Positions 47,188 through 55,755 of a stretch of 64,000 nucleotides of DNA are shown here, piece by piece (the first letter of the stretch is position 1; the number at the start of each line of letters is the position of its first letter). The stretch covers positions 62,001 through 126,000 of the forward strand of contig JAGVZE010000007.1 in NCBI GenBank assembly GCA_018302815.1, written 5' to 3'. The translations under genes were made by a program, and so were the position numbers. The notes under the pieces were generated by a model. That model worked only from the letters and a program-made list of their open reading frames with translations. It did no database searches and had not been told where the DNA came from. Source of the DNA: Candidatus Woesearchaeota archaeon. Its GTDB lineage: Archaea; Nanobdellota; Nanobdellia; Woesearchaeales; ARS49.

Positions 47188-48468
47188 ATGCTTGATATTA
47201 ACTTCATAAGAGAAAATCAGGACGCGGTCAGAAAAGACCTACAGCGCAGACGGATACCGCAGTACACAGAACTACTTGATACAGTGCTAAAACTTGACGA
47301 CCAATGGCGCGCGCTCAAAGGCAAAATAGACAACGCAAGGGCCCGAAGAAATAAAGTCTCTGCCGAAATAAACGCAGCAAAAAAAGCAGGCAAAGACGCG
47401 GCAACGCTAATAAAGGAAGCTGCAGAAATACCAAAACTAATCACAGAAGCGGAACTTGAACTTGCTAAACTCGCAGAAGACATCAAACAACGACTCTATA
47501 AGATACCAAACATAATGCACGAAACCGTGCCATACGGCAAAGACGACTCGGAAAACGTGACGGTGAAGAGTGTCGGCAAGAAGCCAACTTTCGATTTCAC
47601 GCCTTTATCTCACATCGATTTGATGCAAAAACACGGCTGGGCAGACCTTGAACGAGCGGCCAAGATATCAGGCGCACGATGGTATTTCCTGAAAGGAGAT
47701 TTAGCCGTGCTTGAAATGGCTCTTTCACAATACGCCCTTGAACTGATGAGAGGAAAAGGATACACGCAAGTTATTCCTCCACACATGATATCACGCGAAG
47801 CATACGAGGGCGTGACCTCACTTGGCGATTTCGAAGACTCGCTTTACAAAATAGACGGCGAGGAACTATTCCCAATCGCGACATCAGAAGCTCCGCTCAC
47901 GGCAATTTATCGCGACGAAGTCCTCGATGAGAAAGACCTGCCAATCAAAATGGTCGGATACTCGCCCTGCTATCGCAAAGAAGCAGGAGCGCACGGCAAA
48001 GACCAAAAAGGAATATTCAGAGTACACCAGTTCAACAAAGTCGAACAGATAGTCTTTTGCACGCCAGAAGAAAGCTGGAAATTCCACGAAGAACTCATAG
48101 GCAACGCTATCGAGTTTTTTGAATCACTCGGGCTGCATTTTCGGGTTGTCAATATCTGCACGGGAGACCTTGGAATAGTCGCGGCTAAAAAGTACGATAT
48201 CGAAGCTTGGTATCCAGTTCAAAACGCATACAGAGAAGTAGTCTCAGGCTCAAACTGCACAAGCTACCAATCGGTTCGTTCAAATATACGATACCAGAAA
48301 GGCAAAGATCGAGAGTTTGTCCACACTTTGAACAGCACATGCGTTGCCACAACACGCGCAGTCGTCGCAATCCTTGAAAACTTCCAAGACAAAAACGGAG
48401 CAGTACACATTCCCAAAGTTTTGCAAAAATACACCGGATTCAAGACGATGGGCGCGAAAAGCAAGTAG
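47188..48468 (+). CDS. serS: seryl-tRNA synthetase
   Basis: N-terminal coiled coil; class II motifs (FRVHQFNKVEQ, GSNCTSYQSVR, LNSTCVATTRAVVAILEN). Confidence 0.95.
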   Translation: MLDINFIRENQDAVRKDLQRRRIPQYTELLDTVLKLDDQWRALKGKIDNARARRNKVSAEINAAKKAGKDAATLIKEAAEIPKLITEAELELAKLAEDIKQRLYKIPNIMHETVPYGKDDSENVTVKSVGKKPTFDFTPLSHIDLMQKHGWADLERAAKISGARWYFLKGDLAVLEMALSQYALELMRGKGYTQVIPPHMISREAYEGVTSLGDFEDSLYKIDGEELFPIATSEAPLTAIYRDEVLDEKDLPIKMVGYSPCYRKEAGAHGKDQKGIFRVHQFNKVEQIVFCTPEESWKFHEELIGNAIEFFESLGLHFRVVNICTGDLGIVAAKKYDIEAWYPVQNAYREVVSGSNCTSYQSVRSNIRYQKGKDREFVHTLNSTCVATTRAVVAILENFQDKNGAVHIPKVLQKYTGFKTMGAKSK

Positions 48469-48491
48469 TTTCAATAAAAAAGAGGAAAATA

Positions 48492-48776
48492 ATGGCGGCA
48501 ATTCCCTGGTGGGCATACCTATGCATCGGACTCTTTGTAGCGATAGCTTCCGCACAGATAGGCGGAAGCATAAGCCTCTTTGCATGGGTTGGACTTTTGT
48601 TCGTTCTTGTAGGCATAGCAAAACTCGTAGTCCTGTTCATATTAAGCCCGCGAGAAAAGAAAAAGCCAGTGCAGCAAGCGCACTATCAACCACGAGCCTC
48701 ACTTTGCCCACGATGCAGAATGCAAGTCTCGCACTATGATAACTACTGCAGATTATGCGGTATGCGGTTACGCTGA
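48492..48776 (+). CDS. small membrane protein with C-terminal zinc ribbon
   Basis: Two TMs; CPRCRMQVSHYDNYCRLCG. Confidence 0.7.
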   Translation: MAAIPWWAYLCIGLFVAIASAQIGGSISLFAWVGLLFVLVGIAKLVVLFILSPREKKKPVQQAHYQPRASLCPRCRMQVSHYDNYCRLCGMRLR

Positions 48777-49496
48777 CCTGTCGATGTAGGGAAGGGAGTA
48801 TCTGCTGTGCTGGAACAGAATTTTAAAAGTCTCATCTAACTGATGTTCCATTGATTGCGGTAACACCACAATTTTCTCTATTTTCAACGGAGACTTGAAT
48901 CGTATCAGCTTGAGCTTCTGTCCGGATGTGACGGCGTATGCTTTCCCATACGTTCCCCACTTCACCTGAGTCACCGGGTCTGATAATGCCACTTGCTTAT
49001 TCACGCGCATTGCGGCACCTAAAATAAAAACAGAATTGGCGTATTCGTTATCGCCTACGCCAGTTCCCACGAGCATATTCTCAGTGAAGTGACTTCTTGA
49101 ATCATTTTTTCCAAAATCAGCAGCATTAACCCGTCCAGGAAAATTTCCCAATGCCTGAATAAACAAGGGCACATCTCTTCTCCAAACAACAAACGGCCCG
49201 AGCTCTTTTCTTCCATATCCTCGACACAATAAATATTCCTTTGCTTTTCCCGACTCTCCTTGAAGAACCTCCAAACACTGGGGCAAGATATCAAAATAGC
49301 TTCCTTGGGAGTGCGCGGCGCGAATAGTTCCATAACGAATCTCTTCTTGGTTTGCAGCCCTTAGAGCGGCATTCGCGTACATATTCCATAATTCTGCAGT
49401 ATCCACCTCTGTCGCTTTTCGCTCCAAACCGCGCAATTTTTCGTCCATAAAAGCCATCCGACTGAGGTCAGAATAAAAACGTTTCTGCCACCACAA
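48768..49496 (-). CDS. hypothetical protein
   Basis: ORF only. Confidence 0.5.
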   Translation of the reverse strand: MWWQKRFYSDLSRMAFMDEKLRGLERKATEVDTAELWNMYANAALRAANQEEIRYGTIRAAHSQGSYFDILPQCLEVLQGESGKAKEYLLCRGYGRKELGPFVVWRRDVPLFIQALGNFPGRVNAADFGKNDSRSHFTENMLVGTGVGDNEYANSVFILGAAMRVNKQVALSDPVTQVKWGTYGKAYAVTSGQKLKLIRFKSPLKIEKIVVLPQSMEHQLDETFKILFQHSRYSLPYIDRSA

Positions 49497-49606
49497 ACTT
49501 ATTAAACAAAACCTTTAGCAAAATCTCCATGCTCAAAAAAGGTGGAAAGCTTCAAAAATCGACAGCAAGCATACTTTTCACGATTAGCGGGAGGCAGTAT
49601 TAGTAT

Positions 49607-50683
49607 ATGTCAGACTTCACAACCCGCGACCTGCACGGCTCCTCTTTGTTCAAGAATGAAGACGCTCTTGACACAGAATGGCTGCCAAAGAATCTGACTT
49701 ACCGCGAAGCGCAGCACCACGGCATCGCCAACTGCATAAAGCCGCTTTTGCAGGGAAGAAACGGCCGCAATTGCATAATCTCAGGCGCTCCAGGCATCGG
49801 AAAAACCGCAGCTGTACGCTTAGTTTTAAAAGAGCTTGAAGAAAACCCAGATGTCAACGCGCCAGACGTTCAAGTCCTATACGTCAACTGCTGGCAGAAA
49901 AACACAACGTACAAAATATTCATAGAACTATGCGACCAGCTGGGCTATAAGTTCACACAAAACAAAAACACAGAAGACCTGTTCAAAATAATACAAAACA
50001 TCGTAAACAAAAAATCAGCAGTATTCGCATTCGACGAAATAGACAAAGTAGAAGACGTCGATTTTCTCTACTCAATATTTTCAGACATCTTCAAAAAAAC
50101 AATATTGATGATAACGAACCACCCACAATGGTACCTCACCGTCGATGAACGCATACGTTCAAGGCTTCTGCCGGAAAGAATAGATTTCAAGCCGTACACC
50201 TCTGAAGAAATAGAAGGAATCCTTCGCCAAAGAGCAGAATACGCGTTCCATTCAGGAACATTCGAAGACGACGCGTTCGCACTATTGCTTGAAAAAGCAT
50301 CCTCAAAAGCAGACATCAGAACAGGACTTTACCTGCTTCGCGAAGCGGGCCTATGCGCAGACGAACAAGTAAGCAAGAAAATCACTCTAGCGCACGCAGA
50401 ACGCGCCTTAACTAAACTGGGTGAATTCAGCATCAAACCAGAAGAACTACTTAGTCCGGACGCCAAATCAATACTTGAAATCGTAAAAGTGCAAGGCGGA
50501 AAAATCGGAGATTTGTTCAAACAATACCAAGAAGGAGGCGGCGGAGGAACATACAAAACATTCCAACGTAGAGTAGAAGAACTATCCGCAGGCGGATTCG
50601 TCGAAACCAAAAAAGTAATAGGCGGCAAAGACGGAACGACAACAATCGTTACGGGAAAGCACAAGAGTTTGGATGAATACTGA
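49607..50683 (+). CDS. Orc1/Cdc6 replication initiator-type AAA+ ATPase
   Basis: GAPGIGKTAAVRLVLKEL, AFDEIDKV, sensor and C-terminal winged helix. Confidence 0.9.
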   Translation: MSDFTTRDLHGSSLFKNEDALDTEWLPKNLTYREAQHHGIANCIKPLLQGRNGRNCIISGAPGIGKTAAVRLVLKELEENPDVNAPDVQVLYVNCWQKNTTYKIFIELCDQLGYKFTQNKNTEDLFKIIQNIVNKKSAVFAFDEIDKVEDVDFLYSIFSDIFKKTILMITNHPQWYLTVDERIRSRLLPERIDFKPYTSEEIEGILRQRAEYAFHSGTFEDDAFALLLEKASSKADIRTGLYLLREAGLCADEQVSKKITLAHAERALTKLGEFSIKPEELLSPDAKSILEIVKVQGGKIGDLFKQYQEGGGGGTYKTFQRRVEELSAGGFVETKKVIGGKDGTTTIVTGKHKSLDEY

Positions 50684-50696
50684 TTAGTTCTAATCA
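50679..50696. terminator. perfect palindrome CTGATTAGTTCTAATCAG between convergent genes
   Basis: 8-bp arms, followed by T-rich run; overlaps orc1 stop codon. Confidence 0.5.
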
Positions 50697-50712
50697 GAAT
50701 TCTTTTTGTACG

Positions 50713-51237
50713 TCACAAAATCCTAAGAAGGTCTGCCTTGGTCACAACGCCAACAACGTCAGAACCCTTAGAGATAAGGATGAGCGGGTATTGGCGAAGC
50801 AGAGCTACAAGCACGCTCTTTCTTGTCGATTCGTGAACAATCGGAGGAGGAAGAGTCATAACGTCACTTGCTGTTTTCCCTTCCTTCTCAAGCAGACAGC
50901 CCTCTGAAATAAGACCTATAACCCTGCCGTCCTCAATGACCGGCAATTGAGACACCTGATGCTTTTGAAGCAACTCAATGATAGATTTCACAGACGCGCT
51001 TGCAGAAACGCTGAGCACTTTCTTCGTCATTATTTCCTTTGCCGTAAGCTCATTAGAAGCTGAAAGACGATTAACAGTCTCCTCAAGCTTTTTCACAACG
51101 CTGTAGCTAGGATCAAGCCTGCCTGACTCTATCTTCGCGATAAGGCTCTGGCTAACCCCTGCCTGCTTTGCGAACTTGTTCTGAGTCAAGCCCAACTGTT
51201 TTCTCAACGATTTCACGAGCGATAGGTCGAATAACAT
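50713..51237 (-). CDS. XRE-HTH plus tandem CBS domain regulator
   Basis: LGLTQNKFAKQAGVSQSLIAKIESGRLDPS; two CBS motifs. Confidence 0.85.
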   Translation of the reverse strand: MLFDLSLVKSLRKQLGLTQNKFAKQAGVSQSLIAKIESGRLDPSYSVVKKLEETVNRLSASNELTAKEIMTKKVLSVSASASVKSIIELLQKHQVSQLPVIEDGRVIGLISEGCLLEKEGKTASDVMTLPPPIVHESTRKSVLVALLRQYPLILISKGSDVVGVVTKADLLRIL

Positions 51238-51342
51238 ATCATATGGGAATAATAACTAGTATATAATAATTCCTCCTAGAATATTCTTAAAGGAATTAAA
51301 AAGACAAGGAATTATTTAATCCTGCGCGGATAGAGTCGTAGT

Positions 51343-51954
51343 ATGGTGTTCAAAAAAGAGGCGGACGTAGAATCCATCGCGAGCGAGCTATACGACTTTG
51401 AGCGCATCGGAGCAGTATCAATAACTGATTTTCTTGATGAAGATTTCCGGCTCGCGCTCCTCGAACAACTCAAGACAGGTCCGTTTGTAAAAGCAGAACC
51501 ATTCTACAACAGCACTGTGCAGGACTTCTCACGTTTTAGCAGCGAAAAATTACCGCTTGAACAATTACCTTCATCTTTAAGCCTAATAAAAGAACTTGCG
51601 AACGCACACCAGAGTCTTTACTACGCGCTATCTGAACCAGCGTTATTTAACAGCGCGTCCACTCTCGAATACAGCGCGCATTATTATCCGCAAGAGAGCG
51701 CAGGGCTCGGAAGCCACCTTGATGAAAGCAAGTATAGAAACTTAATTGCAGTATATGTACTCAGCGGCGAACGCAATTTCATTGTCGGCAAACAACGCGA
51801 CCTTGCAAACGGAACTTCAATAGAAAATCCTCCAGGCAGCATCATACTAATGCGCGCGCCGCGCGACAATTTCGAAAAAACTTTCAGGCCCTACCACGCG
51901 CGCTTAGGTCCAAACAACGAATGCTACACGGTGAGTTTCAGGCACACAAAATGA
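51343..51954 (+). CDS. putative 2OG-Fe(II) dioxygenase-like protein
   Basis: GLGSHLDESKYRNLIAVYVLSG...YHARLGPNNECYTVSFRH (HxD...H...R). Confidence 0.6.
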   Translation: MVFKKEADVESIASELYDFERIGAVSITDFLDEDFRLALLEQLKTGPFVKAEPFYNSTVQDFSRFSSEKLPLEQLPSSLSLIKELANAHQSLYYALSEPALFNSASTLEYSAHYYPQESAGLGSHLDESKYRNLIAVYVLSGERNFIVGKQRDLANGTSIENPPGSIILMRAPRDNFEKTFRPYHARLGPNNECYTVSFRHTK

Positions 51955-52298
51955 CAGACAAAATAATAATCCACGAATTAGTCCTTTACACTCATCTTGG
52001 CGTGACTGAAGACGAACGCAAAGAACCACAAGCGCTCTTCGTAGATATCGAACTCATCGCAGACCTGCACAAAAGCGGAGAAAGCGACAGGATAGAAGAC
52101 ACTATAGACTACCGCAATGTTTGCAGAGATGTACGTACAATCGGCTCGCGAACTTTCAACACAGTAGAATCGCTCGCCCACAAAATCGCGACACACCTTC
52201 GCGAAAATTATCCTACACAGAAAGCAAGCGTGCTCATCAAGAAAAGAGGAGCGCTCGCGCGGGCAGCACAGCACGCGGCGGTATACGTCGAACGATGA
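51951..52298 (+). CDS. folB: dihydroneopterin aldolase
   Basis: VLYTHLGVTEDERKEPQALFVDIEL; TIDYRNV; VESLAHKIA. Confidence 0.85.
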   Translation: MTDKIIIHELVLYTHLGVTEDERKEPQALFVDIELIADLHKSGESDRIEDTIDYRNVCRDVRTIGSRTFNTVESLAHKIATHLRENYPTQKASVLIKKRGALARAAQHAAVYVER

Positions 52299-52774
52299 CG
52301 CTAATTTATCTCGGATTAGGATCAAACCTTGGTGATAGAGCGCGCACGCTGGAGAACGTGGTCACACTCCTTGGAACACACCTCTCAAATGCGCGCCTCT
52401 CGTCAATCTACGAAACAGAACCTGTCGGGTATTTAGAGCAAGGAAAATTTCTAAACGCCGCGCTTGAAGGAATAACAGAACTTGAGCCGCGCGAACTCTT
52501 GAACGCCTGCCAAGAACTAGAGAAACAGCTAGGACGCGAACGGATAATAAGGAACGGTCCTAGAACGATAGATATTGACATTTTGTTTTACGGCAATACC
52601 GTACTTAATGAGCCAGACCTTGCAATACCTCATCCAAGACTGCACGATCGAGAATTCGTGCTAAAACCACTTCTTGATTTATGCCCTGAATTAACGCATC
52701 CGATACTCAAAAAGACAGTGAAAGAGCTGTATGAGGGACTTGAAACGCACTTTTCACTGTGCCTGCTTCTTTGA
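52295..52774 (+). CDS. folK: HPPK, 6-hydroxymethyl-7,8-dihydropterin pyrophosphokinase
   Basis: LGLGSNLGDR, SSIYETEPVGY, GPRTIDIDILFYG, PHPRLHDREFVL. Confidence 0.92.
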   Translation: MTLIYLGLGSNLGDRARTLENVVTLLGTHLSNARLSSIYETEPVGYLEQGKFLNAALEGITELEPRELLNACQELEKQLGRERIIRNGPRTIDIDILFYGNTVLNEPDLAIPHPRLHDREFVLKPLLDLCPELTHPILKKTVKELYEGLETHFSLCLLL

Positions 52775-52797
52775 ATTGGTTATCGACGATAAACGCC

Positions 52798-52813
52798 CAC
52801 TGGACACTGGACA
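52798..52813 (+). promoter_or_regulatory. two overlapping CACTGGACA boxes
   Basis: CACTGGACACTGGACA upstream of TATA-like gtataaaaagg. Confidence 0.5.
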
Positions 52814-52879
52814 TTCTCCTTAATGGAGTATAAAAAGGAAACAGCGAATAAGAGTATCAGACGAAAAAGAGGTGACCCA

Positions 52880-52981
52880 ATGGAAACAAAAACCATCCAA
52901 GCATTATTTTTCGAGCAAATCAGGCTCGTGACCCGAGAAACACTCATGAAACCAACAGGACTCAACCTGAGGAGGCACTAA
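52880..52981 (+). CDS. 33-aa small protein
   Basis: gaggtga SD; METKTIQALFFEQIRLVTRETLMKPTGLNLRRH. Confidence 0.55.
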   Translation: METKTIQALFFEQIRLVTRETLMKPTGLNLRRH

Positions 52982-52982
52982 A

Positions 52983-53093
52983 ATGGACTACTACGACGAA
53001 GCGGAAAGACCAGGAGCCATAGATTACTTCGAAGAAGAAGAAGACCTTGACGGAGCAGAAGCCGGCTTTTGGAAAGGATACGTCAGCGCCTAA
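52983..53093 (+). CDS. 36-aa acidic small protein
   Basis: gaggaggcac SD; MDYYDEAERPGAIDYFEEEEDLDGAEAGFWKGYVSA. Confidence 0.6.
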   Translation: MDYYDEAERPGAIDYFEEEEDLDGAEAGFWKGYVSA

Positions 53094-53130
53094 CACTCCT
53101 TCTAGAATCGACTAACCTCTACCACACCAA

Positions 53131-53159
53131 CCGGCCGGCAAAACCCGGCCGGACTTTTT
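53131..53159 (+). terminator. GC-rich hairpin plus T-run
   Basis: CCGGCCGG-caaaac-CCGGCCGG then acTTTTT. Confidence 0.7.
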
Positions 53160-53453
53160 CTAATATGTTGCTAAGTAATCACTGAATGAGACTAACAAAG
53201 AAAGCAGTTCTAGATTTTGCACGTGTGCGCCGATCATTGCTCGAATGATGCTTTAATCAGTCATAGCAACGATTTGGCGTTGGCTGGTTATTTTTGCGCG
53301 TAAAACATGGAATGAACCCCTGTTTTAGGATTGTGCAAGAAGTTCTGACTTCTTAATCAGTTCGAAAAGGTCAAGTAGAAAGTTTCTCGACTGGAGTTCT
53401 AAAAGCGAAAGATTTATATAATGCCTTATATTACCTTGTTATATGGTGATATA

Positions 53454-53651
53454 ATGGTAAAAATTCAAATTGATTTATCGGAAATGGAAGATAAGATTGT
53501 TGAGGTTTACAAGGTAGTGAATGGTCTCAAGACAAAAGAAGAGGCCATCAAAGGCATGATTAGATTTTTCAAAGTCAAGATTGTTCCTCAAAGAATGGAC
53601 AAAGATGAGGAATTTTACAAACAAGCGTTAAAGTTCAACGGAGGCGAATAA
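53454..53651 (+). CDS. DUF2683-like small archaeal protein
   Basis: MVKIQIDLSEMEDKIVEVYKVVNGLKTKEEAIKGMI. Confidence 0.6.
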   Translation: MVKIQIDLSEMEDKIVEVYKVVNGLKTKEEAIKGMIRFFKVKIVPQRMDKDEEFYKQALKFNGGE

Positions 53652-53653
53652 AA

Positions 53654-54184
53654 ATGAATTTGATTTTAGGCATCGGAATTTCTGTAGTAATTGTTATTTT
53701 TGTTTTGTGGTACATCTACCGGACATATAATGAGCTTACTTGGTTTGATACCAAGGTTGATAAGATCGCATCTAATTTGGATGCAGTTCTTCAAAGGAAA
53801 TATGACTCTATTCCGGCGTTGTTGAGTGTGGTCAAGGGGTATGCTGCACATGAGAGTGGCACCTTCAAGGCAGTTACTGAGTTGAGATCTCGGTGGGCAA
53901 CAAGTGCAAATGAACGTGAGAAGATTAAGACCGCGAATCAACTGGAATCAGCGCTTTCAAAGATTATCGCACTTCAGGAGAACTATCCCAAATTGAAAGC
54001 TGATAAGAATTTCAGGGATATTCAAAAGAGCATTGGAAAAACGGAGTCTGCCGTGATGAACGAACGCAAATATTACAATGAGATTGTGCGAAGGTACAAT
54101 GTTCGTGTGCGTTTGTTCCCTCGCAATCTTGTCGCTAGGCTCTTTGGATTCAGTGAACGATCATTCTTTTCAAGAGAAGATTAA
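53654..54184 (+). CDS. LemA-family protein
   Basis: N-terminal TM, YNELTWFDTKVDKIASNLDAVLQRKYDSIPALLSVVKGYAAHE. Confidence 0.85.
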   Translation: MNLILGIGISVVIVIFVLWYIYRTYNELTWFDTKVDKIASNLDAVLQRKYDSIPALLSVVKGYAAHESGTFKAVTELRSRWATSANEREKIKTANQLESALSKIIALQENYPKLKADKNFRDIQKSIGKTESAVMNERKYYNEIVRRYNVRVRLFPRNLVARLFGFSERSFFSRED

Positions 54185-54193
54185 TCAGAGGAA

Positions 54194-54523
54194 ATGAAAA
54201 TGAATAACGGATTATTTGGAATCGGTGCAAAAACCGATATGTGGGGAAGACGAAGATCAACAAAGGAAATCAAGCGTGAAGTACTAGCCCAAAATCGAAG
54301 ACGCGGTAGAGAAGGTGAAGAAGTTGCTAAAATGCAACTCGCTTTACAAGGTTATGAGACTGAAAGAACAGGCAGAGGTAGCGATTTAAGAGCCAGACGA
54401 AGAGATTTTACCGGTCGTGTTATAGAAAGTAAGCTCATAGAAGTAAAGACAGGTAACGCTAAACTCTCAGCTTTGCAAAAGAAAACAAAACCACGAGTGA
54501 TGCGAGTACGAACATTGTTCTGA
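54194..54523 (+). CDS. putative small PD-(D/E)XK nuclease
   Basis: GREGEEVAKMQLALQGYETERTGRGSDLRAR...LIEVKTGNAKLSALQ. Confidence 0.6.
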   Translation: MKMNNGLFGIGAKTDMWGRRRSTKEIKREVLAQNRRRGREGEEVAKMQLALQGYETERTGRGSDLRARRRDFTGRVIESKLIEVKTGNAKLSALQKKTKPRVMRVRTLF

Positions 54524-54605
54524 ACTTACAATCCTCTGAAAATAGGTTCTTTTCGAATAGTCCCAAAAATTAGGGTTTTTCAAAGGTTTGGATTGACAAT
54601 CAAAA

Positions 54606-54863
54606 TTATCCGATAATTTCTCCACCTGGACTAATCAGCGGTCCAGAAAGAATTTTGAAGTCCAGTAATTTAATCAGCGTTATGAACACTATTATGGCCA
54701 GAAGTATGAGTGTTGCTGCGAGTAACGGGCGCAACCATCTGAGCCTGCTATACCTTTCAATAATAGTCTTGAATAAAAATTTCCAAATCGCCAGCGTAAA
54801 AATAATGGTTCCTGCCAGTATAAATAGGAAACGAAAGGGGACTAGTTGAGTTACGGCGATGTT
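54606..54863 (-). pseudogene. remnant of two-TM membrane protein lacking a start codon
   Basis: Open frame FRFLFILAGTIIFTLAIWKFLF...RPLLAATLILLAIIVFITLIKLLDFKILSGPLISPGGEIIG*; no ATG/GTG/TTG before the second TM region. Confidence 0.5.
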
Positions 54864-54944
54864 CTATTGTTTTAAAAGAGAAACTGGTTAAAAAACTTCG
54901 CCTTTTCGATGGGTCTTGGGTTTGCTCTTTTGAATTGTGTTTTG

Positions 54945-55147
54945 ATTTCATCTTTGGGTTCAATACACTGAAGCTCTGCTTCGAAAGCTCAACCCAAAGT
55001 GAAAGACAGAAATTGCCGATCCCACAGGAGAAAACTCGCGTAATACCCCGGAGCTCTACTCCGAGGGATAGCGAGTCCAAGAAAACGCATAGCGTTTTCT
55101 GGGCCCAGAAACTGCAAAGGCAGTTTCTTGGTTTCAGGCAATTTCTT
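54945..55147 (-). repeat. multi-hairpin element, copy 1 (inverted relative to copy 2)
   Basis: Near-identical over most of its length to 58515-58717 in reverse complement. Confidence 0.9.
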
Positions 55148-55200
55148 TATTATTTATTGGACAGGTGATTTCTGGGTTTATCGTCGAGACCGCTACATTT

Positions 55201-55228
55201 ATATATCAGATGAGATACTTATATCTCA
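55201..55228 (+). promoter_or_regulatory. TATA box plus palindrome TGAGATA-ctta-TATCTCA upstream of MNT gene
   Basis: TTATATATCA then palindrome 55211-55228 then ATG 55230. Confidence 0.7.
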
Positions 55229-55229
55229 A

Positions 55230-55754
55230 ATGATACAAAAATATTCCAAATACCGGGTTTTGCAACAGTTCTTTGATTCTCCACGTAAAGCCTTCTTGAT
55301 CCGCGAGCTTTCGAGAAACATGAAGCTCTCGGTGCCTTCCGTTCGCCTCCATATTAAGGCTTTGCTCGCGGAAGGACTTCTCATCAAAGACAAGACCGGC
55401 TTGTATCCTTCTTTTCGGGCTGCGAAGGAGAGCCCGCTCTTCAAGCTCCTTAAAGCTCAGAACATGGTTTTAAGGCTCTATCAGACCGGCGTTCTAAGCA
55501 CAATCGAGAAAGCGACCTACCCATCTTGTATTGTGCTCTTTGGAAGCGCTTCCAGGGGAGAAGACACCGAGGAAAGCGATATTGATTTGTTCGTGCAAGC
55601 AAAGCGAATAAAGCTTGATTTGAACAAGTTCGAAAAGACTTTGATCCGAAAGATTAATCTCTTATTTGAGCCAGACCTGACGACAATCAGTCCAGAGCTG
55701 CTTAACAATCTCGCAAACGGAACTGTGGTATACGGGTATTTGAAGGTGGTATGA
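55230..55754 (+). CDS. HTH + MNT nucleotidyltransferase (antitoxin-like)
   Basis: VLFGSASRGEDTEESDIDLFV; wHTH FLIRELSRNMKLSVPSVRLHIKALLAEGLL. Confidence 0.85.
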   Translation: MIQKYSKYRVLQQFFDSPRKAFLIRELSRNMKLSVPSVRLHIKALLAEGLLIKDKTGLYPSFRAAKESPLFKLLKAQNMVLRLYQTGVLSTIEKATYPSCIVLFGSASRGEDTEESDIDLFVQAKRIKLDLNKFEKTLIRKINLLFEPDLTTISPELLNNLANGTVVYGYLKVV

Positions 55755-55755
55755 A

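Noticed and set aside
49497-49606. Replication origin with ORB motifs upstream of orc1/cdc6
   Set aside because: No convincing pair of ORB-like repeats or long AT-rich unwinding element could be identified by eye
54757-55080. 107-aa minus ORF
   Set aside because: Runs through the hairpin repeat and overlaps the better TM-encoding frame; composition reflects repeat DNA
54935-55168. Plus ORF 77 aa and related 58150-58719 ORFs encoding IPQEKTRVIPRSSTPRDSESKK
   Set aside because: Same peptide arises only because both lie in the two repeat copies; not evidence of a gene
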